DNA of 64,000 bases from Paragonimus skrjabini miyazakii. Its lineage: Eukaryota; Platyhelminthes; Trematoda; Plagiorchiida; Troglotrematidae. A model generated the notes under the pieces. That model saw only the letters and a list, made by a program, of their open reading frames with translations. It was not told where the DNA came from and ran no database searches. The translations under genes and the position numbers were made by a program. Shown here one piece after another: positions 12,962 to 22,670 of the stretch; within the stretch, counting starts at the first letter, position 1; each line of letters begins with the position of its first letter. Location of the stretch: positions 1 through 64,000 of the forward strand of contig JTDE01001972.1 in assembly GCA_014338405.1 (NCBI GenBank), read 5' to 3'.

Positions 12962-13130
12962 AAAGCCCACGTTACCTTGTTTTTTGTACGATCATATTTA
13001 ACAAACAATCTATCTAACCTCAATCTAGCGTCACAAAATTTCATCATCTTTCTTCCCAAGACGGTCAAATGTTCCCATGTCGCAAGCTTGCTTACATGTG
13101 TCTTCTTCGTATTCTCTTTCATACTGAAAG
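12962..13130 (+). CDS. Candidate internal exon, function unknown
   Basis: The interval is bounded by a strong acceptor (tttcgcttcttccgcag) and a strong donor (ctgaaag/gtaagtaat). Exactly one frame is open: it starts KAHVTLFFVRSYL and ends in a hydrophobic stretch (VASLLTCVFFVFSFILK) that could be a membrane segment. It would enter at phase 0 and leave at phase 1. I do not recognise the family and could not find phase-compatible neighbours. Open intervals of this length between good splice sites are expected about once or twice by chance in 64 kb, so this stays a weak candidate. Confidence 0.25.
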
Positions 13131-14797
13131 GTAAGTAATTTTTTCCCTAAATTGCTTAATCTAATAGATTAGGACTGGTTTTGCTGCTTAAGTGAGTAAC
13201 TGAGTGATTATACTAAGACATTCAGAAAATTCAAACAATCGTTAAGCAATTACCTCACTTCATTCTAGCTTACAATTATAGTAGGAATTTGTGATTACTT
13301 TATGGCTACGAACCTTGACCATCCAGAGGTTAGGGCGTCAACTATAGTAAAATACTAGACGACTTAAGATTGCGCTGAAACAGACAAATAAATGTCACCA
13401 AGGTGAGAGGGTAAGTATTTAGTCACGATGAACAAATGAGTTCATTCACTTAGTTCATAAAGATTACATGTTAAAGTGGTTGACTAAAGTTTTAAGAAAG
13501 TCAGTCAATAGTCTGTTTTACCGAAAAAAAACTTTGAAGATGTCGTAGCAGACTAATTTAAAGCTCTGGGTAGAAAACAGTTTGACTGACATAAAAAGTA
13601 AAGATAGTCATCAGGAAGCTGACCCATTAACAGTTGCATTTGTCTCCTGAGTTAGAATTATTGTGATTCTCCGAATCAGCCACTATGGATATAAGGATAG
13701 ATGTTTGCTAATCCGGCTAGATGATAGGAAAGTTGTCCTTGATTGATTGAGTTGTCTGCACAGTAAGGGAAAATTCTGAAGTAGGAGAGGATGAAGTCTG
13801 AGATTTATTCCCAATTTAGTTGTTACTTTGAAAATTGTAGTAGACACACTAAGGTTGAGTAGTGAATTCAGATGTTCTGTCACCGGCAACAAACTTTATT
13901 ACCTCTGTTTCCTTTGTCTTTACAAGTGTTGTGACCGCAAAAGACGCTTGGCCTGTGAATTCATCCGTTGCACAAACGCTCGTATAGATCATGTCAAAAA
14001 TCAAACCACAAACGCGTATACTCATTTGCAAGTTAGATATGCATTCACATCCATCATTGTCATTCGCCTTGATGGAACATCTGCCGAGCGCGTACACACT
14101 ATTTCGATAGTCTCTCCTTGTCCTCCGTCTTCCTGGCATTCGCAGCTTGCCCTTCTGTTCCTGAACGTTGCCTGTGGGTAACATACTACTTGTGAGTAGT
14201 ATATTACTCACAACGAAACTGCCTGTCATACAACACAAGGAAGCTTGCTTTTTCCTGCATCTCCTGATTCTTTTCCTCCCCCTTTTTTCATCGTTGTGCG
14301 GAACTCAGTCAGCTAAGTCAACTGCCGGTGAACTGCTGTAATTGATGTGCATAATTCCGATGCACACACACGCACTCATGTTTACATATATATATGTGTA
14401 CTCATTTATGTGTACACACCGAACCCTTGGCAATTCTGAAACTGATTTTGCTCACATGAAATCGCTTGATGCGGGTGAGTATTTACTGGTAGGCTCTAGA
14501 CGTGCAGGGACTTATTGATGCAAGTAAGCTCGACTGTCTCGTAATGAAATTTCTATTTGCTGTGCAGCTGGAACTGGTCCTACTTCCTGCTCGTCAACAC
14601 CATCAACCGTATCACCACCACCAACATTAACTTATTAGTAATACAGCTTCCATACCCGACATTGGGTGTGGTGGATTTCGGTGTAAATTGTTTGGGAAGT
14701 CTTGCCGGGACAGTCGACCTCCTGGATCATTTGATGGATTCAGTATGAGACAGCAGGGTGTGTAGGTGTCTGAGTCCGAATGTGAAATCTCCGAGTT
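13131..14797. other. Non-coding stretch with repeat core copy
   Basis: Around 13905-13985 lies the plus-strand copy of the repeat core shared with 11.3 and 24.0 kb (ccgcaaaagacgcttggcct). A 117-codon plus frame and a 129-codon minus frame overlap here, but they are antisense to each other and within chance length. They run through the repeat core, so they are not treated as genes. Mixed CA/TA simple sequence occurs near 14360-14400. Confidence 0.5.
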
Positions 14798-14905
14798 TCC
14801 GGCGTGGCTTCGTAGCTTAGCTGGTAGAACGCTTGTCGCGTTAGTGCATGCTGTTCCCATAATCGGCTGGAATCTAACCTAAACCCAGATTTTTCACAAC
14901 TGGTC
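14798..14905 (+). mobile_element. tRNA-derived SINE, family B copy 2
   Basis: The A-box is clear (tagcttagctggtagaac, about 14813-14830). At the B-box position the sequence has decayed to cggctggaatctaacc. The tail aaacccagatttttcac matches the copy at 41405 (aaactccagatttctcat in its sense orientation), which places it in the same SINE family. Confidence 0.6.
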
Positions 14906-15309
14906 CCTTTCATACACCAACATCATCATAAATTGATAGTTTCATAGGTTTTTACAAGAAGGAGAACGATTTTTGTTTGTGGACCACTTTCTGTCTATCG
15001 GTCGGCATCTGCATCATCATCGTTGACGGTCGTACATCAATGGATAACATGAACCCTCAACCATAACACAACGGCAGGAAGAGAAGTATAAATCAAGCTC
15101 TGGCTTGAACATAAAAGAAAACAAAGAGTGAGACCCAGTGCACAAGAAACATTACGTCTTAAGAAATTTGCAACCATTAATTGTGGTTCGTCGTTTTGTT
15201 ATTTTTGCCGTGATAATGGGTTGTATCCTTTACATCTTTTGAGCCATGTTTGAAAGATAACGCCCTATTTATCATCTGACGACCTTTGACAGAGGTTTGT
15301 ACTTATTCT

Positions 15310-15795
15310 TTCAGCTTTAATTCCTTATTGGTGCAGCCATCTCGGATGGCGTCTCTAACCAGCGGTTTGAGTGATCACAAGAACCCCATCCAGGCAGGCG
15401 ACACCTACCTTTGCTGTCCTCGCTGATATCTCAACAACAATACTACGGACTGATGAGGTAGTGTTATCCACGTACGTGAAACTGTCCACAGTGTTAAGTG
15501 GATTGCCTGCAATGAATAAAGTAGGAGTTTAAGTGCCCCAGTCTTGAATCAATACTTTGCATTTTGAAGGTGCAAAGCGCATTTCATACAAACCAGCTCG
15601 ATCGCTCAACCTGTCCAGCATGGTCTACATGTTTTCGGCAGAGGGACTAAGTAAGACAATGTCGTCCGCATATTCCAGATCGGTCAACCTAGCGCCAGGA
15701 AGCCCGAGACAGTTGTCCATAAACTCTCACCCTGCTTGTAGAGTGAGCATACAGTGATCTCAGAAGATGTGTCGCAGTCAATGGCGGACATGTAT
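15310..15795 (-). mobile_element. RTE-like reverse transcriptase fragment, motif B deleted
   Basis: Minus-strand frames give, in order, RSLYAHSTSRVRVYGQLS (about 15770-15720) and then GLPGARLTDLEYADDIVLL (about 15710-15650). The latter contains an intact YADD, the catalytic Asp pair of the polymerase palm. Next come SAENMQTMLDRLSD, MRFAPSKCKVLIQDW (about 15585-15540) and VDSFTYV. The last block, ISARTAKVGVACL, resembles the family's ISARIxKARxAF. This order is typical of RTE/BovB-like and related LINE reverse transcriptases common in flatworms. Between VYGQLS and GLPG the expected roughly 30 residues with the motif-B GVRQGCPLSP block are missing and the frame changes, so an internal deletion has removed part of the palm. 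The element is dead and truncated at both ends. Confidence 0.8.
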
Positions 15796-15809
15796 CTATG
15801 CCGTCCCTC

Positions 15810-15965
15810 CTATCATTCTGCTATTTTGATCGCTGGTCCAGAGGTACAGTGATATTTGTGTGAAAGTTAGATAATCTCGGCCCAGTATCTTTAGACCGGA
15901 ATCTATTCTTCTGATGTTCTGATTTAGCAGTTCGACTTTCATTCTACTGGTAAATCGGTGGTAAT
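15810..15965 (+). repeat. 155-bp dispersed repeat, copy 1
   Basis: This segment aligns in the same orientation with 22519-22670. Shared blocks are tatcattct near the start, gtgaaagttagata, agaccggaat and attcttctgatgttctgat. By eye the two are about 80 percent identical. It abuts the RTE-like fragment, so it may be an upstream part of the same LINE family (in minus sense), but I could not recognise a protein in it. Confidence 0.6.
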
Positions 15966-17241
15966 AAGATAGCTTGAGAACTCAATCTATCCGAAACAGT
16001 ACTGAAAACAGCCTTTTGTCCTTCGGGAGATTTCGAGTTGATTAGCATTATTTCTCCTGGCCTGTGTAAGACTGCGCAGATCTAAGTGGGAGATATTCAA
16101 CTAGGTCTTCGAGTTGGTATACTGCCAGGTCAACTAGAACACACTACGATTTGCGTTGCTTTCTGTCATCAGTCTGAAAACGTTGGTGGTAAGTCCCCCT
16201 TACATTGTGTTCCCTGACCCTGTAAGGCATGGAGTTTGCAAATCAATTGTAGGTTTTTAAATAACGCGGACCTGTTTCCTTCTCTTTATTTGCCGCATCC
16301 CCTTGAATGCTTGATATTTTCATGACTGGCCCGATACATCAAAGGTGAGTGCGCGCATGATTATGTGGTCATCTGGTAAAGTAAATGTGGCACACTTTCC
16401 CAGTGATGGGTTTGAGAACTTACACCTATGTGAATGCCTATTTGAAAAGTAATGTTTCTGCTATGCCGGCTCAAAAGAAGTTTACAATTAACCAAAGCCA
16501 TCTGGTGAAACAAACCACTTTCGGACAGAGAAGGCTAAAGCAGAGAAATCGTCAAATTGTTCTCGAATAGAGACCGACTGGCCAACGGGATCCCAAAAGA
16601 CGCGATTGTTGTGAAGGGCAGATGTGAGCAGAATAAAGACCACTTTCTAGCCCATATAATCCCTACTCATATCGGGAAATGTCGGATGTTATATTCAACC
16701 TGTCACTTTGTAAGAGACCCGAAGAAACTAGGAGAGATAGGAACGTTATTTGATGGGTTTGATTGCATGTTGAAGCCATACAATTTATATACTTTGTGCT
16801 TTAATCTCAATGACCTCGAACTCAAACAACCTTTACGAGCAGTGAACGCGAATAGCATAGGAAAATTTAATTCAGTAAGTGGACGTGTGTAGTGTATGAT
16901 TTCATCACGAAACAGTTACACATACTACTACTACCACTACTATTAGAAACAATAATAATAATTGCAACAACGCGGAAAAAAGGTGGCGATGACAACTTAG
17001 TGTGTGGGAACACCATTTCCCGCTGGATTGTTGTTGATAGGTTTTGATAGTTCATTAAGTGCATTCGCCAGATTACTCACGGGTGGTATAGTCTGATCGT
17101 TTATCCTTCCCATAGTTTTCACGCCCAAAAGCTTCTTCTGGTCGCAGTAACAGTAAATCCAGCTATGTTAGTCTTCTCGATAATTCGTGTGCCGGTAACG
17201 ATGATGTTGACATGCTTGGCTAATATTCTTTTTCGGTTTAG
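15966..17241. other. Stretch with a possible broken coding region
   Basis: On the plus strand two frames follow one another (about 16385-16570 and 16557-16874) with a frame change near 16565. The second is 106 codons and ends exactly at a good donor (aattca/gtaagtgg, 16875). It includes FLAHIIPTHIGKCRMLYS and LKQPLRAVNANSIGKF, whose codon use looks protein-like, but I cannot name a family. It may be an exon of a decayed gene or a chance frame. A ctactactac run lies near 16920. Nothing else is supported. Confidence 0.3.
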
Positions 17242-17407
17242 GTACCGTGCCACTAACCTAGCTGGTTTTCTTGAACCGAATGCTTCTAATCAGACACATT
17301 TCTCTCAGATGTTTTGCCACCCTCCCTTTGTGAAGGGTACCCTAAATCGTAGTCGGCTGTATCAAAGCTGCACCCAAGCTCCAACATATCTTCGAAACAT
17401 GTTCTAA
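17242..17407 (+). CDS. Candidate terminal exon, function unknown
   Basis: A strong acceptor (attctttttcggtttag) is followed by a single open plus frame of 54 codons ending in TAA. It begins YRATNLAGFLEPNASNQ and includes MFCHPPFVKGTLNRSRLY. The preceding plus-strand frame (16557-16874) ends at a donor in phase 0, whereas this frame enters at phase 1, so the two do not join directly. An antisense open frame (17286-17555, minus, ending before 17286) covers the same bases, which weakens the case. I do not recognise the product. Confidence 0.2.
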
Positions 17408-18847
17408 GAATATATTGACCAGATGACATTAAGGTAAACAGTCTCTTGGTGACCTCCTGTGCAACTGTGAGAAATTTGTTGGTTAACATCCGTCCCGTTG
17501 CTGAATCACGTGTATTCGTTCCGTTGATCCTTCCACAAGTAAATCTTCCGATCAACCAAAAATCGTTACAATTTCTCGTAAGTTAGATCAAATTGCGATT
17601 TCCTTGTTGTGTACTGTGATGAAGAGCTATACGCTAGCGGAATAAATGGCAAAATCTCTTCCCAGCACCTTATTTTATTTACCAACCACTGTCATTTGGT
17701 TGTTTCTTTTAGTCAGTACACTTAACTGAGAGTGGCATGGTGTTGTATGAACGTCCTTGCTCCATAAATATTCCATTTCCTAAACAAGAATTTGGATTGG
17801 GCCGTCTAATTCGTGGGTTTCCATTATCCGTCTGGCTGTCCCGCATGTTGCGTTTGTGACATTTTCGGCTTTAATAGCAATGAACTGATTTCCGTTATTG
17901 TTACTAGGAAGAGACCGATCATGTCTAATGATTGTAACTCCTGAATTTTGTTGAGTAGAACCGGCTGGGTAGAGTATTGCTTTGAACCGTGATTGTATTT
18001 CAGGAACGGACATTGTTGGATCTTTGTTACCTAACTGTTCACACCACATTTCATTCCTGGTCAGTGAACATTTTACGCGTCTCTGTCGGTTGAAAAATCT
18101 GCTACACTTGTCTGCTGTAGGTGGTCAACTACATTGACTTCAAAAATATTCAAAGTTGAGTCCTATTGACTCCATGCAATACATCTTGAGGAGTTTTCAC
18201 CGTGGCTCAAATTCACTATTTAAGCCCTTTCGTTTGAAGTCAACAATCTATTTTTCCATAGTGTAAGTGATCTGTTAGCACCTGTAAAATCAAGTTGTTT
18301 TCCGGTTTTCCGAAATATTGGTGTAACCAGTCCCCAGCCTGATGATCATCAAGTTGTTTCAAGTCTACTGAATGACTACCTTACGAATGTAACGGTGGCT
18401 TGGAAGAGCGTCTGCTCACTATAACAAGCATGCACTTACAAATAAACCTCACTCCAGTGCCACACACAAATGACCAGGTTGACGTGGAAATTTTATCAGA
18501 ACCATTGTTCACGCTCAGGCTAAGAGCGCCCATGGTCATATACCGACCAAGATCGAGTGACAGCCTAGTTACAACAACCCGGCGCTGTTCGAGTTGTGAT
18601 GACACTTGCGTGTATGCATGATCTCCCTGTCTCTCTGTGTGTATGTGTAGACTCCAAGTGTAAGCAGTTAATGTATGTGCTGAAATCAAACTAACTAAAA
18701 ACTTGCTGATGATTAGGGAAAGATTTGATTAATTTCAAGTTGAACATCACTAGCAATTGATTGCAGCCTTTGCATTCACATAGACTGACCACTACTCACA
18801 AGCGAAGGTGGTTAAGAAGTCAGATATGATAAACCGGTCTTATCCAA
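17408..18847. other. Non-coding stretch, one protein-like minus frame
   Basis: The minus frame 18049-17780 starts at ATG (MWCEQLGNKDPTMSVPEIQ) and runs 89 codons with even codon use. It has no splice-site support and no family I recognise, and length alone is not significant here. No other feature is seen. Confidence 0.35.
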
Positions 18848-19030
18848 TGCGAGATCAATGGCGCAGTGGTCAACACAGTTGCCTCATGAGAGCGTGGCCG
18901 GAATTCTAGTGTGGGCTGTGGCAAGGATATACACAACGTACTAGCTCTAACAAGAGTGAAACTGGAGTACGGTGCTTCTTTTTCAAAGGAGCCTAACTGG
19001 AACGTTTATCTGAATGAAGAAGTTGCGAAC
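18848..19030 (+). mobile_element. SINE-like repeat, family A copy 2
   Basis: This is the best-preserved copy of family A. It starts with a tRNA A-box-like block (tggcgcagtggtcaacac), continues through ggctgtggcaaggat and acggtgcttctttttcaaagg, and ends near ttatctgaatgaagaagttgcgaac. The tail block ttatctgaatg with a following ttgcga is shared with the copy near 30940. The internal A-box and short length point to a Pol III-transcribed SINE. Confidence 0.7.
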
Positions 19031-20029
19031 AAATGGGAGTAAGTTTTAACTTGAAGTATAAGGTTGCTGATTTCTGGTATTTTGTTGCTAAGTTTCCGAT
19101 AACACAGTGTCATTTACATGGAATGCACTTTCACTCCCCCCCCTGTCTTTGATAACTTGTGGTTAAAAATTGAAGGGTGTGATAGCAAACTGTATATTCT
19201 GTGTGCGCGTCCTTCTACAAAAATGAACTTATTATGTTGAAAACCAATAAAAATATTGTAAAATTCACGTTACGGTGTAGCTACATCTAGTATTTTACCG
19301 ACGAGCAAAATTTAAGATGGATGTTTTCTGGATTCGGAGAGATGATCTCTTGAAATTTAGTAGACCAGTAGACCAGATCCACATTTCTAAGATGCTATGT
19401 TGCGGTGGCTTTTTATGTGGTTTCAATGGGTTGGTGATGGAAGTAGAAAACTGGGATTTTGAGTGCTCTATATCTTTAGACAGTAAATCACGGGGCCGGG
19501 TCGATGAACTTAAAAACGAAAACATGTTCGGTGTCTAAACTACGAAAGGAAGAATCGATCCAAATGAACTTTGAAAGTAGATAAACATTCTACAGAGACA
19601 ATATTATTAGGCAAAGAGGTCCAAACTTTACAGACGCGTAACGAGAAAAAGTTATACCGACATTCTAATGGACTGAACTGAAGTTATAGTTTGACAGTGT
19701 AGGGGACTAACCCAATACAAAGATACAAATGCCAATATTCAGTTCCAAACGCAGTAGCCGAATAGCTCACTATAGACAATCCCAATCTATACGAAACGGA
19801 AACGCCAAGGAGACGAGACGCGCGCACCAAAAGTGTATTGCTAAGCAGAATCAATTCAAACAAGTGATGTTCATTCTGTACAAGGGAAAGTGGTGCAAAC
19901 TGTATATAACAATAAAGCGGAATATGAAAATGTGTACCATACCCTATAACAGTATGACTGTTCAATACAGTATTCGTAGAGGTGCTACATCAGTTGCTTA
20001 GTCTCAAGGATTGGAAAAATAAACAACAA
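19031..20029. other. Non-coding stretch, nothing recognised
   Basis: Overlapping plus and minus frames near 19295-19540 and 19684-20001 are antisense to each other and of chance length. I see no repeat relationship or RNA gene here. Confidence 0.5.
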
Positions 20030-21590
20030 ATCACTCCACAGACTCCGAAACTCGAACGAGTACATATTGACTTTATCAATTCTATCTTCACAGGACTTCG
20101 TGTGCATTCCTAGGACAGCTTTTGCGGTCCTTCGTTCGACAGCCTCACGTCGGGCCTTATCCTCCTGGAGATGTGGGCAGATTGTAGTACTACTCTCAAG
20201 ATGAGGTTGAATAGATCTGTTATAAAGAAGCTTAAAGCATGTAGGATGAAACTTGCCAACAAGCTACTTGAGGGGCACCAGAGTCCCGCCAGCTTTCTTG
20301 GCATTAGCTTCTGTGTTTAGTGGACTTGAAGGAATATCAAAAACAAATGTCCTTATGTCTGTCTCAGTAAGTGCAGAATGAAGGATAGTACCGCTAAGAT
20401 GATGAGTGGTGCTAGAAATATGTCCAATGTGCTCTTCTCGACGTTGAAACCCAGAAGGTTGGTCTGAGACCAGGCAAATAGAGTTTTTAAGTCGCTTTGC
20501 AAAAGGGCAGAGTCCTCGGGAGTTCTAATGTTACGCCAGCATTTCACATCATCCTCGAATAGCAACAGGGGAGAAGACAATGAAGAGATTATGCCGTTTA
20601 TGTGAATTAGAATGAAAAGGGGTCCGAAAGTCGAACGTTGGAGAATTCCACTATTGCTTCAATGGTAGCTAGAGAAGCAGGAGTTGACCGGAGCACGGTG
20701 ACGGCGATCGATGAGGTGGAAGGGTAGACACATAAGCAAATTACCGTAAACACCAAGGTTATATAGTTTATCGAGTAGCACGATGTGGTTTACTCAATCG
20801 AACGTTTTTGCAAAATCCAGGTACAAAAAATCCATTCTCGCGCTTTGATCGGTTTTTCGCGTCCTGTGGTCAGTGGCAATCAAGAGATTTGTTGCACATA
20901 AGTTCCGTCTGCGAAAGTCCTGCTTGGCATTAAAATAGAAGTTCTGGGCGGACAAGTAGTAAAAAAGATCATCATGCACAAGCGCTTCAAGCACATTGGA
21001 TGCACTGGTGAGAACAGCGATTGGTTTATATTTGGCTGGGAGATTGCGGAGACCACCCGTGAATATAGGTGTTAGGTCGGTCACTTTCGGACTAGTGGGA
21101 ACAACACCTTCTTTAAACGGCTTAATGAATAACATGCTCAGGGGGCTGGCAGGCTGTTCGGCACCTTCAAGCAAGACGTCAGGAGATTTCCATCTGGCCC
21201 AAGGGAGCTATCCTTGAGGTTACGCAGCTTGGATAGTACAGCTGGTATAGACGTGTCTACCGTGCACAGGCTTGCTGGAAGGACGACGGCTGGGATAATG
21301 TTCGGCGATATAAAAAAAGGTGTGAAGTTGGTGTCATCAGTAAATTCAATGTTGGTACTGATAAGTCCTGACGGATCTGTCAGCTGGGGAACACCCAATT
21401 TTGCTTTGCAAGTGAAAGGCACCAAATGGAGTAGGCTTCTGGGGTTAGAGACAAATTGACTTATGATCCTTTGTTGATAGCAGAAGCGATCTTCCTGAAT
21501 GAGAGTTATATATATAGTCGTAGGCAAACGGGTTCTATTGTTTTGCATATATAATAATACAGCAGCTTTCGTATATATGCATGACATTTA
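20030..21590 (-). mobile_element. CR1/jockey-like LINE reverse transcriptase, 5'-truncated
   Basis: Reading the minus strand from 21590 downwards gives a non-LTR reverse transcriptase in order. The linker ends KAKLGVPQLTDPSGLIST, followed by SKLRNLKDSSLGPDG (fingers, about 21240). Next are GVVPTSPKVTDLTPIFTGG and KYKPIAVLTSASNVLEALV (about 21100-20970). Motif A is FLYLDFAKTFD (about 20825-20795). The YADD position reads LLFEDDVKCW (about 20573-20545), that is FADD with Ala changed to Glu, followed by LLQSDLKTLFAWSQ and GFNVEKS. Near the C-terminus, SCEDRIDKVNMYSFEFRS (about 20100-20045) matches the family's YEERLRxLxLYSLExRR. Stops and frameshifts lie between motif A and motif C. The endonuclease is absent, the usual 5' truncation of LINE insertions. 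Confidence 0.85.
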
Positions 21591-22518
21591 CGTTTGTTTA
21601 AGATCACATGCGTCACTTGGTTGTGTCAACTTGTGTGCATGACTATGGGTGATAATATTTATGCTAAGGTTTTCCAGAAATTATGCCGGAGTGTTTGCGG
21701 ATGAGCCCACATGTATAGTGACAACGGAATGATTGAATTTGTCGCTTAAGAATAGTCAGTCATAACGATGGACTGACGATTGGGACTACACGCATGAGCG
21801 CTAGCAGTCGTGGTGATAGTTTAATCGTACATGCCAACATTGTAGTGCGCATATGCGTGCACGTTGAGGCTTTTTGTTTGTACGTGAGTATGTTGGTTAC
21901 TGTGTCAGAATCGTACAAAATCACATTCAAGCATCTTCGCTTGTATGCCTACATTCAGATACGCCCATGCTGGCAATTGTGTCTGTAGACTGTAAACACA
22001 CTAAAGAATGCAAAGATGAAGGGCGTATTTGCTAGGGGGTTACTGGTGATTGGAAGTTTGTATGACATCTTCAAACGCCTGTAACTAAGGCTGTATTGAT
22101 ATCTGTTGTATATTCCAGATAAACTGAATCTGGTTAGTATGTAGATAGGTGTTCATGTCGTAGTCCACTTTGTGACCACATTATAGATTATCTTAAGCCT
22201 ATGAAATACATTACAGCTGTTTTTTTGATTAGTGAAATAGACTTAACGTCTATAAAGCGTATGGTCCGCCTTTTTGAAATTTTACCTGGCCAGATTGAAT
22301 ATGCCTAAAAAAATCAATTGTGAATGTTGGTAGTTTCTATCGTCAGTATTTCAATGTTCACACTTAAACTCTGGTTTAGTTTGTTCAAACATTTCTAGCC
22401 ATGCTTGACAGATTGTGTTCCATTTGTCATTTGACGGATATTAACGAGGAGACACTTTTGACTAAAGTTTGCACTTAGTCTATCGGTTTTAATTTCTTAA
22501 TCGTGTCATTGTCTTTCA
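21591..22518. other. Non-coding stretch, nothing recognised
   Basis: No coding motif, RNA gene or repeat relationship is visible. A short alternating TA run occurs near 21508-21560. Confidence 0.5.
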
Positions 22519-22670
22519 TATCATTCTTGTATTTCAATAACCGATCGAGTGGTATATTGATATTTATGTGAAAGTTAGATACTCCAGGTCCAGTATATTG
22601 AGACCGGAATTTATTCTTCTGATGTTCTGATGCAGCAATTAGACTTCCGTGTTATCTGTTGATCGATGGT
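22519..22670 (+). repeat. 155-bp dispersed repeat, copy 2
   Basis: This is the partner of 15810-15965, in the same orientation. It shares gtgaaagttagata, agaccggaat and attcttctgatgttctgat. No YADD-type reverse-transcriptase block lies next to this copy, so if it belongs to the RTE-like family it is an isolated fragment. Confidence 0.6.

Noticed and set aside
13849..14238. 129-codon minus frame overlapping a 117-codon plus frame
   Set aside because: The frames are antisense to each other, cross a dispersed repeat core, and are of chance length.
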